In this document: positions 9,298 through 17,470 of the stretch, piece after piece
How the letters are laid out: each line of letters begins with the position of its first letter
Position numbering within the stretch: the stretch's first letter is position 1
Assembly: GCA_018652265.1 (NCBI GenBank)
Contig: JABICL010000002.1
Location: forward strand, 22,326-86,325
From: Candidatus Peribacteria bacterium
GTDB taxonomy: Bacteria > Patescibacteriota > Gracilibacteria > Peribacterales > Peribacteraceae
Direction: 5' to 3'
Length of the DNA stretch: 64,000 nucleotides
The notes under the pieces: model-generated
Database searches by the model: none
Told to the model about the DNA's origin: nothing
Seen by the model: the letters and a program-made list of their open reading frames with translations, nothing else
Made by a program: the position numbers and the translations under genes

Positions 9298-9858
9298 ATG
9301 GTAAAAATCCCTGCCAAACTAGAAGAAAGGCTAAAGAAGCTATTTTTTCTTGCCAGAGAGCGTGATCAATTCGTAAAAGAGGCTGTAGAAAAGGCCTTAG
9401 ATGATGTCGAGGAACACGGGATACAGGAACATAGCGTGGAATCAATTGGAGGATCTCTCCATTTATTCTGTGACGGAGGATCTCGAGGCAATCCTGGAGA
9501 TTCTGCAATAGGATTATTGATCAAGAATCCAGATTCAGGAGAAGTTCTAAAAGAATATTGCGAAGAAATAGGAACGGCTACAAATAATGAAGCAGAATAC
9601 AGGGCTCTTATTTCTGGCTTAGAGCATGCAATTAATTTTCAGCCAAATCATCTGACTTGTTACCTAGATTCTGAATTGGTGGTTAAACAGGTTACAGGAG
9701 AATACAAAGTAAAAATGCCTACCCTTCAACCGCTTGTAGAAGAAGTACTTGAACTTGCCGCTCAATTCAATGATATTCGTTTTTGTCACATACCTAGAGA
9801 AAAAAACAAAGAAGCAGACGCATTGGTAAACCAGGCTCTAGATAGAAATACTTATTGA
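9298..9858 (+). CDS. Ribonuclease H-like protein with N-terminal helical extension
   Basis: LFCDGGSRGNPGDSAIGLLI...TNNEAEYRALISGLEHA...CHIPREKNKEADALVNQAL: RNase HI active-site pattern. Confidence 0.9.
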   Translation: MVKIPAKLEERLKKLFFLARERDQFVKEAVEKALDDVEEHGIQEHSVESIGGSLHLFCDGGSRGNPGDSAIGLLIKNPDSGEVLKEYCEEIGTATNNEAEYRALISGLEHAINFQPNHLTCYLDSELVVKQVTGEYKVKMPTLQPLVEEVLELAAQFNDIRFCHIPREKNKEADALVNQALDRNTY

Positions 9859-9859
9859 T

Positions 9860-11068
9860 ATGAAAAAGTTTTGTAATTTAATATTTGGGATCTTTATTTT
9901 TCTGACTCCAGTTTGTACATTCGCATATCCAAACAAAATTACTTTTCAACACGATTATCTAAACTTCGAAATAGAACCGCAGAAAAGCTGGCTCGAGTAC
10001 AAAGATGTTTATATTTTCGACGAATCAGAAGTAATACTTCTTACAGAAGAAATCCCAAAAGGTGTAAAACTAGAAAAAAGAATTTCCTGGAACAAAGAAG
10101 AGATCAAAAAAACACTCGATGCCGTCATAGGCTCAAAAATAAATAGAGACTCAGGAAAAGTAACTATAAATGAATCTGATTCTGGCGAAATAGAATTTGA
10201 AGGAGTAGGACTAACTGGAAGAAGCTTGAATAGCGAACTCGCTTCTGAAATGACAATTGAAGCACTAGAAAATAATGTATCCCTAGTACAACTGCCAGTG
10301 GAAAAATCAAACCCTAGGGTGGCAGTAAGAAGCTTAGAGCTTAGAAAATCTGGAATAAGAGAGCTAGTCGCTATAGGAGAATCTGATTATTATGGATCTC
10401 CACTAAATAGAAGACACAACATCAGAAAAGGCCTAGAAAAATTTAATGGGGAAATAATAAATAGAAAAGAAGAATTTTCTTTCAATAAAATTTTAGGACC
10501 AGTAAATGATAAGACGGGATTTCTAAAAGAACTCACAATAATGGGTGCACGAACTCTCCCTGCATTCGGAGGCGGGCTCTGTCAGGTAAGCACAACTGCA
10601 TTCCGTGGTGCTTGGATCGCTGGATTCCCTATCTCCAAAAGAAGAAATCACAGTTACGCAGTTAGGTATTACTTCCCTATAGGAACAGATGCCACAATAT
10701 TTCCACCATGGACTGATTTAAAATTTATAAATGACACAAGTGGAGATATTCTTATCCAAACGCATTACGAGGATAGCAAGGCCTACTTTATCTATTACGG
10801 AACTAAGCCTAAAAAAAGAAATACTGAACTTATAGGGCCATTCGTATGGGATATAAAAAAACCACCACCATCTAGAACAGATATGACTACGGAAATACCT
10901 CCAGGAGAAACTCGGATCGTAAGCAGAAAGGTTCCTGGAATGAAATCTATTTGGTATAGATTCGTAAAAAGTTCTGATGAAGAAATATTGAAAGAAGAAT
11001 TCTACTCAGACTACGAAGCTAGACCAGAAGTAGAAGAGATAGGTATAGATCCATATCTAGAAAATTAA
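9860..11068 (+). CDS. VanW family protein (exported)
   Basis: RRHNIRKGLEKFNGEIINRKEEFSFNKILGPV...GGGLCQVSTTAFRGAWIAGFPISKRRNHSYAVRYY. Confidence 0.9.
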   Translation: MKKFCNLIFGIFIFLTPVCTFAYPNKITFQHDYLNFEIEPQKSWLEYKDVYIFDESEVILLTEEIPKGVKLEKRISWNKEEIKKTLDAVIGSKINRDSGKVTINESDSGEIEFEGVGLTGRSLNSELASEMTIEALENNVSLVQLPVEKSNPRVAVRSLELRKSGIRELVAIGESDYYGSPLNRRHNIRKGLEKFNGEIINRKEEFSFNKILGPVNDKTGFLKELTIMGARTLPAFGGGLCQVSTTAFRGAWIAGFPISKRRNHSYAVRYYFPIGTDATIFPPWTDLKFINDTSGDILIQTHYEDSKAYFIYYGTKPKKRNTELIGPFVWDIKKPPPSRTDMTTEIPPGETRIVSRKVPGMKSIWYRFVKSSDEEILKEEFYSDYEARPEVEEIGIDPYLEN

Positions 11069-11694
11069 CATGATACGGATTCTGATTTAAGAGGATAATT
11101 TAATTCATCTTTTAGAATCTCATTACAAACCATAGATAATTTTACCAAATCACTATCAGAAATTTGATTCTCTATGCTTTGCTCAAATGAGCCTACAAAA
11201 GATAAATATGATTTCAGAGAATCTGACATTGATTCATCTTCCCGAAAAGAAGGTAGAAGTCCTAATTCTCTAAAAAGCATCATTTGCAAAGTAGGAAATA
11301 ATTTTTCATTCTCAGACTCATTACAAATACTTAAATATGCTTTTAATATGGCAAAAATATTTTCACTTGGCTCTGATTCATGAATCAATCTAAAAATTAA
11401 CTCACATCCACGACTTGCAGATTGAAATTTAGAAATATCCTTTCTAATATTCTCAAAAGATTCGAGGCATTTTGCAGACCTTAAATAAAATCCGGATGAA
11501 TGCTCTGCTAAATCCACATTAAGATATTGAAAAGTCTGCAAAGAACTGCCCATCTTACTTGTCGTTTTCCTTACGCCTTTTGCACATACATTTATACGTC
11601 CATACAATGGAGTCAGAAAAATACAGTAACGATCGCTATCTCCAATATCGTATGTTTTAAGAACGACTGCCTCAGAAGTGCTTACTCTACCCAT
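11065..11694 (-). CDS. recO: DNA repair protein RecO
   Basis: STSEAVVLKTYDIGDSDRYCIFLTPLYGRINVCAKGVRKTTSKMGSSLQTFQYLNVDL. Confidence 0.85.
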   Translation of the reverse strand: MGRVSTSEAVVLKTYDIGDSDRYCIFLTPLYGRINVCAKGVRKTTSKMGSSLQTFQYLNVDLAEHSSGFYLRSAKCLESFENIRKDISKFQSASRGCELIFRLIHESEPSENIFAILKAYLSICNESENEKLFPTLQMMLFRELGLLPSFREDESMSDSLKSYLSFVGSFEQSIENQISDSDLVKLSMVCNEILKDELNYPLKSESVSC

Positions 11695-11791
11695 GCGGTT
11701 TCGCGTTAAAAAAATATTTTTTCATTTTTATAATATTACTAAAACCGTTAATACACATTAGTTGGATTATAAATGCAAGTAGGCATCACAA

Positions 11792-12616
11792 CTAAACAAT
11801 ATAGCTGAAACTAACTCCTGTCACAGCAAATGCAAATATCATAATCACAGCAACTTCTGCCATAAATGGCTTCCATATAAGCCAGGAAGAAGCTCCAAGT
11901 AGCTTAAAAGTCTTGATTTGACGCTCCATAGACTTCAGCCTCATTCTCACGAACTGAAACATAACCATAAAGATCATAAGAATAGATATAACAGCAAATG
12001 TAGAAAATAACACATTATAAAACTGATGTGATTTTATTCTCGCAAGAGTTTCCTCCCATTGCTTAGGAATTTCTAAAATATACTGTGGATGAAAAATTGA
12101 TCCAAGTTCAGAAGATTTCAGAAATCCCAAAAATGCAGGCGCTGCATCTTTTGAACTTAAAGTTACATCTATTCTATCTGCAAAAGGATTACCTGAATTA
12201 AGCATAACATCCATGCTTTCCACATCTACTTCACCCACCATAGCAAGCTGTCTTTCGCTTGTTAGATAATTAATGTTTTCTACATGAGGCAAAGTAGTGA
12301 GTGCTTGTAAAAATGTTTGCACCTGTGAAGAAGTCGCACTGTTGCTTAGAAATAGCTGTATAGGTTTTTTCTCTACTTCTAATATCGCATTACTTTCATG
12401 CATTGCAGAACTCACACATAGTGAAAACACTAGAGAAATTCCACTTACAAAAATCGTTGTAAGAATTAGATCGCTATACCTGACTCCACAAAATAATCTT
12501 CTCTTATATCCACTTGCCGCTAAAAACTTACTAACACCATCCAAAGAAATTGGCTCTTCTTCCTTAACGGAATTTATTACAGGCTTTTCTGTGCTTTTCA
12601 AAGCTTGAACAGGCAT
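11792..12616 (-). CDS. ftsX: FtsX-like cell division permease
   Basis: One N-terminal TM, extracellular domain (VQTFLQALTTLPHVENINYLTSERQLA), three C-terminal TMs; size and topology of FtsX. Confidence 0.75.
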   Translation of the reverse strand: MPVQALKSTEKPVINSVKEEEPISLDGVSKFLAASGYKRRLFCGVRYSDLILTTIFVSGISLVFSLCVSSAMHESNAILEVEKKPIQLFLSNSATSSQVQTFLQALTTLPHVENINYLTSERQLAMVGEVDVESMDVMLNSGNPFADRIDVTLSSKDAAPAFLGFLKSSELGSIFHPQYILEIPKQWEETLARIKSHQFYNVLFSTFAVISILMIFMVMFQFVRMRLKSMERQIKTFKLLGASSWLIWKPFMAEVAVIMIFAFAVTGVSFSYIV

Positions 12617-12655
12617 CTCATAGATTCTACCAAACTAGTACGTAATACCAAAGTT

Positions 12656-13285
12656 TTATGCGGTCTTGCGAGCCTTCATCTTCTTTATCATTTTAATGCA
12701 CTCACGAGCCTTCTCGTTTTCTATGTCTAGATCCAAAACTGCACTGAAAATGGAAATTGCTTTCTGTAAATCACCAGAATGCATGTAACAAACACCTAAA
12801 TCACATAATGTAAGCACATTTTCTGAATCCAAATTCAAAGATCTTTCCAAGGTAACTATTCCCCTAACCTTCTCATCTTGATTGAAAAGTGACCATCCAA
12901 GGCATCTAAGAATTTCTGGATTGTTTGGCTTTATACTGTTTGCTGTTTTTAATCTTTCTGCAGCAAGTTTCCAATCCCCTTTTAGAGAAGAATAAAATCC
13001 CAGAACATAATGTCCCATATAACTTTCTTTATCGAGCGCAACCGCTTGTTTTGCAGCAGTCACAGCTCTTTCGTATCTCTCTAAGCTCAATTCATTGTCT
13101 GCAATCTCCTCCAATGCTGCTACATTCCCAGGATCATCGGAAAGAAGATTTTCAAGCAATGAAATAGACTCCTCGTGTTTACAGTTTAACTTCAATCTTT
13201 CGGCTTCTTCGAGCAATTCAACTGTTTGATCATTGTATGAGGTAGCCATCACGAATAATGCTACTAGAGAAATTTCTTTAAGCAA
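12656..13285 (-). CDS. TPR-repeat protein
   Basis: Tandem TPR motifs such as PEILRCLGWSLFNQDEKVRGIVTLERSLNLD. Confidence 0.8.
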   Translation of the reverse strand: MLKEISLVALFVMATSYNDQTVELLEEAERLKLNCKHEESISLLENLLSDDPGNVAALEEIADNELSLERYERAVTAAKQAVALDKESYMGHYVLGFYSSLKGDWKLAAERLKTANSIKPNNPEILRCLGWSLFNQDEKVRGIVTLERSLNLDSENVLTLCDLGVCYMHSGDLQKAISIFSAVLDLDIENEKARECIKMIKKMKARKTA

Positions 13286-13320
13286 GAAAAGTCTTAACTA
13301 AATAAAAAACAGCAAAAAAA

Positions 13321-13365
13321 CAGCAAGCGTGCAGGTGGTCACCACCTTAAGCACGCGAGCGGAGT
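13321..13365. repeat. Family A repeat, minimal form (terminal stem only)
   Basis: cagcaagcgtgcaggtggtcaccaccttaagcacgcgagcgg retains only the outer arms. Confidence 0.85.
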
Positions 13366-13386
13366 GCTATACAAACAACATCAGTG

Positions 13387-14205
13387 CTATCCAAGAATTT
13401 GTACAGTTTCTTTGTAACCCTCCGGAGTACCCACATCGAATCTTTTCCCTTCGAACACGTGACCATAAATTGGCGTTTTGCCTAGTTCACTTATAAGTGC
13501 ATCTACTAGACGAATTTCTCCACCATGACCTGCGCCAACATCTGGCAAAACATCGAATATAGATTTTGGAAGTATAAATTTGCCAACTATTGCCAAAGTA
13601 CTAGGAGCTTCCTCCGGTGTTGGCTTTTCTACTAGGCTCGTTATTTCCTTTAGCCTGCCTTGTGACTGCTTCACTTCCACTATTCCGTATCTGGACACAT
13701 CTTCTTTCGGTACATCTTGTAAAGACATCATGACTTTGCGGACCGCGGTCCGCGGTCCGCGGTCCGCCTGTACCATCTGCTGCAATCCATTGCCGGCATC
13801 AGAAACTATAAGATCATCCCCAAAAAGCACGGCAACATTTTCCGAATCTACCCAATCCGCAGCTTGTAATATTGCATGCCCATCACCCAACTGCTCTTCT
13901 TGATATACAACATGAAAATTTACTTCGTTATATCTTTTCAAATCAGAAAGTAAATCTTTCTTTCCTCTTCTTTCTAGCTCTTCCTCAAGTTCATTATCTT
14001 CATAAAAGAACTGTGGGATTGACTCTTTTCCCCTACTTATAACAAAGCAAATATCTTTTATTCCAACAGAAAGACATTCATCTACAAGAAGTGCAATAAC
14101 TGGCTTATTGCCTACGGGTAACAATTCTTTTGGCACAGATTTGGTCCAAGGTAAGAATCTGGTACCGAGTCCGGCTACGGGGAGGATTGCTTGGGTTAAT
14201 TTCAC
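13387..14205 (-). CDS. galU: UTP-glucose-1-phosphate uridylyltransferase
   Basis: AILPVAGLGTRFLPWTKSVPKELLPVGNKPVI...VFEGKRFDVGTPEGY. Start set to the GTG 6 nt after TAGAAT; the ORF track begins at GTG 14211. Confidence 0.93.
   Translation of the reverse strand: MKLTQAILPVAGLGTRFLPWTKSVPKELLPVGNKPVIALLVDECLSVGIKDICFVISRGKESIPQFFYEDNELEEELERRGKKDLLSDLKRYNEVNFHVVYQEEQLGDGHAILQAADWVDSENVAVLFGDDLIVSDAGNGLQQMVQADRGPRTAVRKVMMSLQDVPKEDVSRYGIVEVKQSQGRLKEITSLVEKPTPEEAPSTLAIVGKFILPKSIFDVLPDVGAGHGGEIRLVDALISELGKTPIYGHVFEGKRFDVGTPEGYKETVQILG
13738..13768. repeat. Heptanucleotide tandem repeat inside galU
   Basis: gcggacc gcggtcc gcggtcc gcggtcc gcc. Confidence 0.9.
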
Positions 14206-14239
14206 ACACACATTCTAGCAGAATTAGAAATAGTAAAAG

Positions 14240-14346
14240 CAGCGAGCGTGCAGGTTATTTTTACTAAGAAATCATTCTTGGGTGCCAATATATGATCAAT
14301 CCCATGTTGATTTCGTCGCATATACCGCCTTAAGCACGCGAGCGGG
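14240..14346. repeat. Family A repeat (core 2)
   Basis: Same outer arms, alternative core ...aatcattcttgggtgccaatatatgatcaatcccatgttgatttcgtcgc... Confidence 0.92.
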
Positions 14347-14396
14347 GTAAACACTAAAAACTGCCATGAAACACGGATTTCTGCTATAATAATATG

Positions 14397-16130
14397 ATGC
14401 CCAAGAAGAACATAACTCCGCTTACAGTCGCCTACTTCACAATGGAAATAGGTCTAGATAGTAAGATTCCTACATATGCTGGAGGACTCGGGATGCTCGC
14501 TGCAGACATAATGAGATCATGCACAGATATGCAAATTCCATCCGCCTGCGTATCTATATGTTGGCAACATGGATATCTAAAACAAAAAATTGCTCTAGAT
14601 GGGACACAGGCATACGAAGAATTTTCCTGGAAGCCAAGCAAGTTCATGAAGAAGTTAAAAGAGAAGGTTGTTATAAAACTCGATGGACGAGATGTATATG
14701 TTGGAGGATGGCAATATGACCTAAAGCCTCTCAACTCGTCGCGCTTTTCTCGAGCTTTCACCAACGGCGAAAGTCGAGAGGCAACGCGACTCGCTCGAGG
14801 AAAGTCTGTTCCTATAATTTTTCTAGATACAAACTTAGAAGAAAATTCAGAAGAAGACAGAGGTATTACCAGGCAACTATATGGTGGTGATGGAAATGAT
14901 CGACTCAAACAAGAGGCAGTTCTAGGAATAGGTGGAGTGAAAATGCTTAGAGCTCTCGGATACAAAGATATAAATACATTCCACATGAACGAAGGGCATG
15001 CTGCGCTTCTTACATTGGAATTGCTTAGAGAAAGAGACTACAAAGATGAAGAAGTACGAAAAGCTTGTGCATTCACTACTCATACCCCAGTGCCTGCAGG
15101 GCATGATCACTTCGATTACGAAATGGCCCATAGAATTCTAGGAGACATGATTCCATGGCACATAAAAGATATAGCTGGGAATGATAATTTATCTATGACT
15201 CATCTTGCCATGCACTTGAGCCATTACACATGTGGCGTATCCAAGATACATGGAGAGGTATCACGAAATATGTTCCCCGGAGAAAAAATAGATTCTATAA
15301 CCAATGGCGTTCATATAAATACTTGGATCTCTACTGAGATGAAAAAGGTTTTCAGCAAATTCGCAAAAGGCTGGGAAGAAAATCCAAAAATTCTTTCAGA
15401 GAAATGTAGAGATATTCCAGATGAAGCATTATGGAATGCTCACATGAAAGCGAAAGATAGACTTATAAAAGAAGTAAACAAACACACTGTCACACCATTT
15501 GATAGTGAACATCTTACAATCTCTAGCGCACGCCGTGTGGTTTCTTATAAGCGCCCTGAACTTCTGTACAAGAATCTAATAAGACTTAGAGATGCTTGCC
15601 AGGGCAACGTACAAATTATTCATGCAGGCAACGCTCATCCAGCAGACGCATTTGGCCAAAGCGTTATAAAAAGAATGATAGAAAGATCAAAAGAGCTTAG
15701 AGATTGTGTAAGAATCGTATATCTAGAAAACTATAATCCAGAACTAGCAAAACTTCTCGTACAAGGAACAGACGTATGGCTAAACACTCCCACAAGATTG
15801 CATGAAGCATCTGGAACATCAGGAATGAAAGCCTGTCTAAATGGTGCGCTTAATCTTTCTACACTAGATGGATGGTGGGCAGAAGCATACGAGATAGATC
15901 CAGAAGCAGGATGGAGAATAGGTCCACTTGCAAATGCTGCAGGAGTAGAAGATCACACAAAAGTAGATGCAGAAGATCTCTACACTCAGCTTCAGTTCCA
16001 AGTAGTACCCGAATACTACTACAGCGGAAGAGAGCGTTGGATTCGTAGAATGAAGAGAGCAATAGGACTAATTGGATACTTTAATACGAATAGGTGTGTG
16101 GAGGAATATATTAAGAAAGCTTGGAGCTAG
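14397..16130 (+). CDS. glgP: Alpha-glucan (glycogen/maltodextrin) phosphorylase, GT35
   Basis: VAYFTMEIGLDSKIPTYAGGLGMLAADIMRS...NGVHINTW...NTPTRLHEASGTSGMKACLNGALNLSTLDGWWAEAY. Start set to the second ATG, 6 nt after TATAAT. Confidence 0.92.
   Translation: MPKKNITPLTVAYFTMEIGLDSKIPTYAGGLGMLAADIMRSCTDMQIPSACVSICWQHGYLKQKIALDGTQAYEEFSWKPSKFMKKLKEKVVIKLDGRDVYVGGWQYDLKPLNSSRFSRAFTNGESREATRLARGKSVPIIFLDTNLEENSEEDRGITRQLYGGDGNDRLKQEAVLGIGGVKMLRALGYKDINTFHMNEGHAALLTLELLRERDYKDEEVRKACAFTTHTPVPAGHDHFDYEMAHRILGDMIPWHIKDIAGNDNLSMTHLAMHLSHYTCGVSKIHGEVSRNMFPGEKIDSITNGVHINTWISTEMKKVFSKFAKGWEENPKILSEKCRDIPDEALWNAHMKAKDRLIKEVNKHTVTPFDSEHLTISSARRVVSYKRPELLYKNLIRLRDACQGNVQIIHAGNAHPADAFGQSVIKRMIERSKELRDCVRIVYLENYNPELAKLLVQGTDVWLNTPTRLHEASGTSGMKACLNGALNLSTLDGWWAEAYEIDPEAGWRIGPLANAAGVEDHTKVDAEDLYTQLQFQVVPEYYYSGRERWIRRMKRAIGLIGYFNTNRCVEEYIKKAWS
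14728..14808. repeat. Family B double palindromic repeat inserted in frame in glgP
   Basis: ctctcaactcgtcgcgcttttctcgagctttcaccaacggcgaaagtcgagaggcaacgcgactcgctcgaggaaag. Confidence 0.88.
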
Positions 16131-16284
16131 CTTTTCTTACTCGGTAGCTTTTCGTCTCGGCGCGCCATTCTGTGAGACATCGCGAGAGTGAGTCGGATGA
16201 GTTCCCATGCAAAGCATGGTGAACTCGATGCGACGAGTGAACCTAGATGTCTCACAGAATTGGCAAGTCGAGTAAGATAAAGCT
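16129..16284. repeat. Large nested palindrome at a convergent gene junction; possible bidirectional terminator
   Basis: agcttttcttactcg / cgagtaagataaagct, attctgtgagacat / atgtctcacagaat, gagttcccatgc-aaa-gcatggtgaactc. Confidence 0.8.
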
Positions 16285-16285
16285 A

Positions 16286-17410
16286 CTACTTATTTAAATC
16301 TATAGCTGCTCGCGGCTTTGTAAGTTCCTGAACAACTTTCTTCCTTTCTTCTTTACTAGAAATCAGTCTTTTTATATCCGATGACTTAAATGTAGGAAGT
16401 CTCATCTTTGATTTTTTTAATTCAACTTCTTGCATAAGTTCTGGATGAAGCTTTTCAACATCTTCTATTACATCCACTCCTTTCTGAGCCATCATAATAT
16501 CCCAAGCATTCCTTTCGTTTACATGATAATCGAGCTTCGCGATAAGATTCACAATGTTTTCACGCTCCTGTGGATCAAACTGTTCTGCTAATTCGTAATT
16601 TGTAATTTTCTTTAGAGAAGAAATTATCGGTGCAAGCCCCTCTGGTGAAACTATGAAGAATGTAAAACCATTTTCGAAAAAAATATGCTCCTTGAGCATA
16701 GAAATTGCATCAGTTGGAACCACCAAAAATATAGATGCATAAATATCACTTCTGCCTTTTGCTTTTTCAGCAGTTTTCTTTACCTGCTCTCTTATATAAA
16801 TCTTTATATCCTGAGAACGAGATACTTTTGCATCGAACACTATGTACTGTCCCAGAAAATCTATCATAAAATCTGGCTTAAACTTGCCATCGAATCCTTC
16901 TGGAAGATCATTGTTATCGTAAGTTGTAAATTGATATTGTGGCTTCTTACAAATATCAGAAAGAAGTGAAACAACTGTATTTTCGTGCTCCGCCCATATC
17001 CTATCTCGTGTTTCCAGAGCTTGTTTCTGCCTTTCTTCGTCTTCTCTTATCACTCTTTCTCTTTCTTCTGCCAAACTCTTCTTCGCAGCATTCAGTTGTA
17101 CAATATTATCTTCCAATTCTTTTTCGCGACTCTCTTGTCTAGCCTCAAAATCAGAGACTCTCTTCTTCAGATCATCTCTTTCATATTGCACAGCCTTCGC
17201 ATCTGCCTCCAAGTCCTTGTACCTTGCGAAAAGCTCTTTGCTCTTTCCAGATAATTCATCTTTCGCAGATCTTTCTTTCGAAAGCTGCTCATTCAAACTT
17301 CCCACTTCTTTATTTAGCTTTTCATCATCTTGCTTTTTACCGGAAATAGAAGGCCTTACAACTTGTAAGAAAATAATAATTCCAATACCAAAAATAACAA
17401 TTAGTTCCAT
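16286..17410 (-). CDS. RmuC-like DNA recombination protein (coiled coil plus nuclease-like domain)
   Basis: N-terminal TM, long coiled coil, then PDFMIDFLGQYIVFDAKVSRSQDIKIYIREQVKKTAEKAK. Start revised to Met 17410 (7 nt after TATCAT). Confidence 0.7.
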   Translation of the reverse strand: MELIVIFGIGIIIFLQVVRPSISGKKQDDEKLNKEVGSLNEQLSKERSAKDELSGKSKELFARYKDLEADAKAVQYERDDLKKRVSDFEARQESREKELEDNIVQLNAAKKSLAEERERVIREDEERQKQALETRDRIWAEHENTVVSLLSDICKKPQYQFTTYDNNDLPEGFDGKFKPDFMIDFLGQYIVFDAKVSRSQDIKIYIREQVKKTAEKAKGRSDIYASIFLVVPTDAISMLKEHIFFENGFTFFIVSPEGLAPIISSLKKITNYELAEQFDPQERENIVNLIAKLDYHVNERNAWDIMMAQKGVDVIEDVEKLHPELMQEVELKKSKMRLPTFKSSDIKRLISSKEERKKVVQELTKPRAAIDLNK

Positions 17411-17470
17411 AGGGTGGATGATAGCACATGGTGGATGAGTGTCCACCTTATTTTAAAATCAATATGGATT

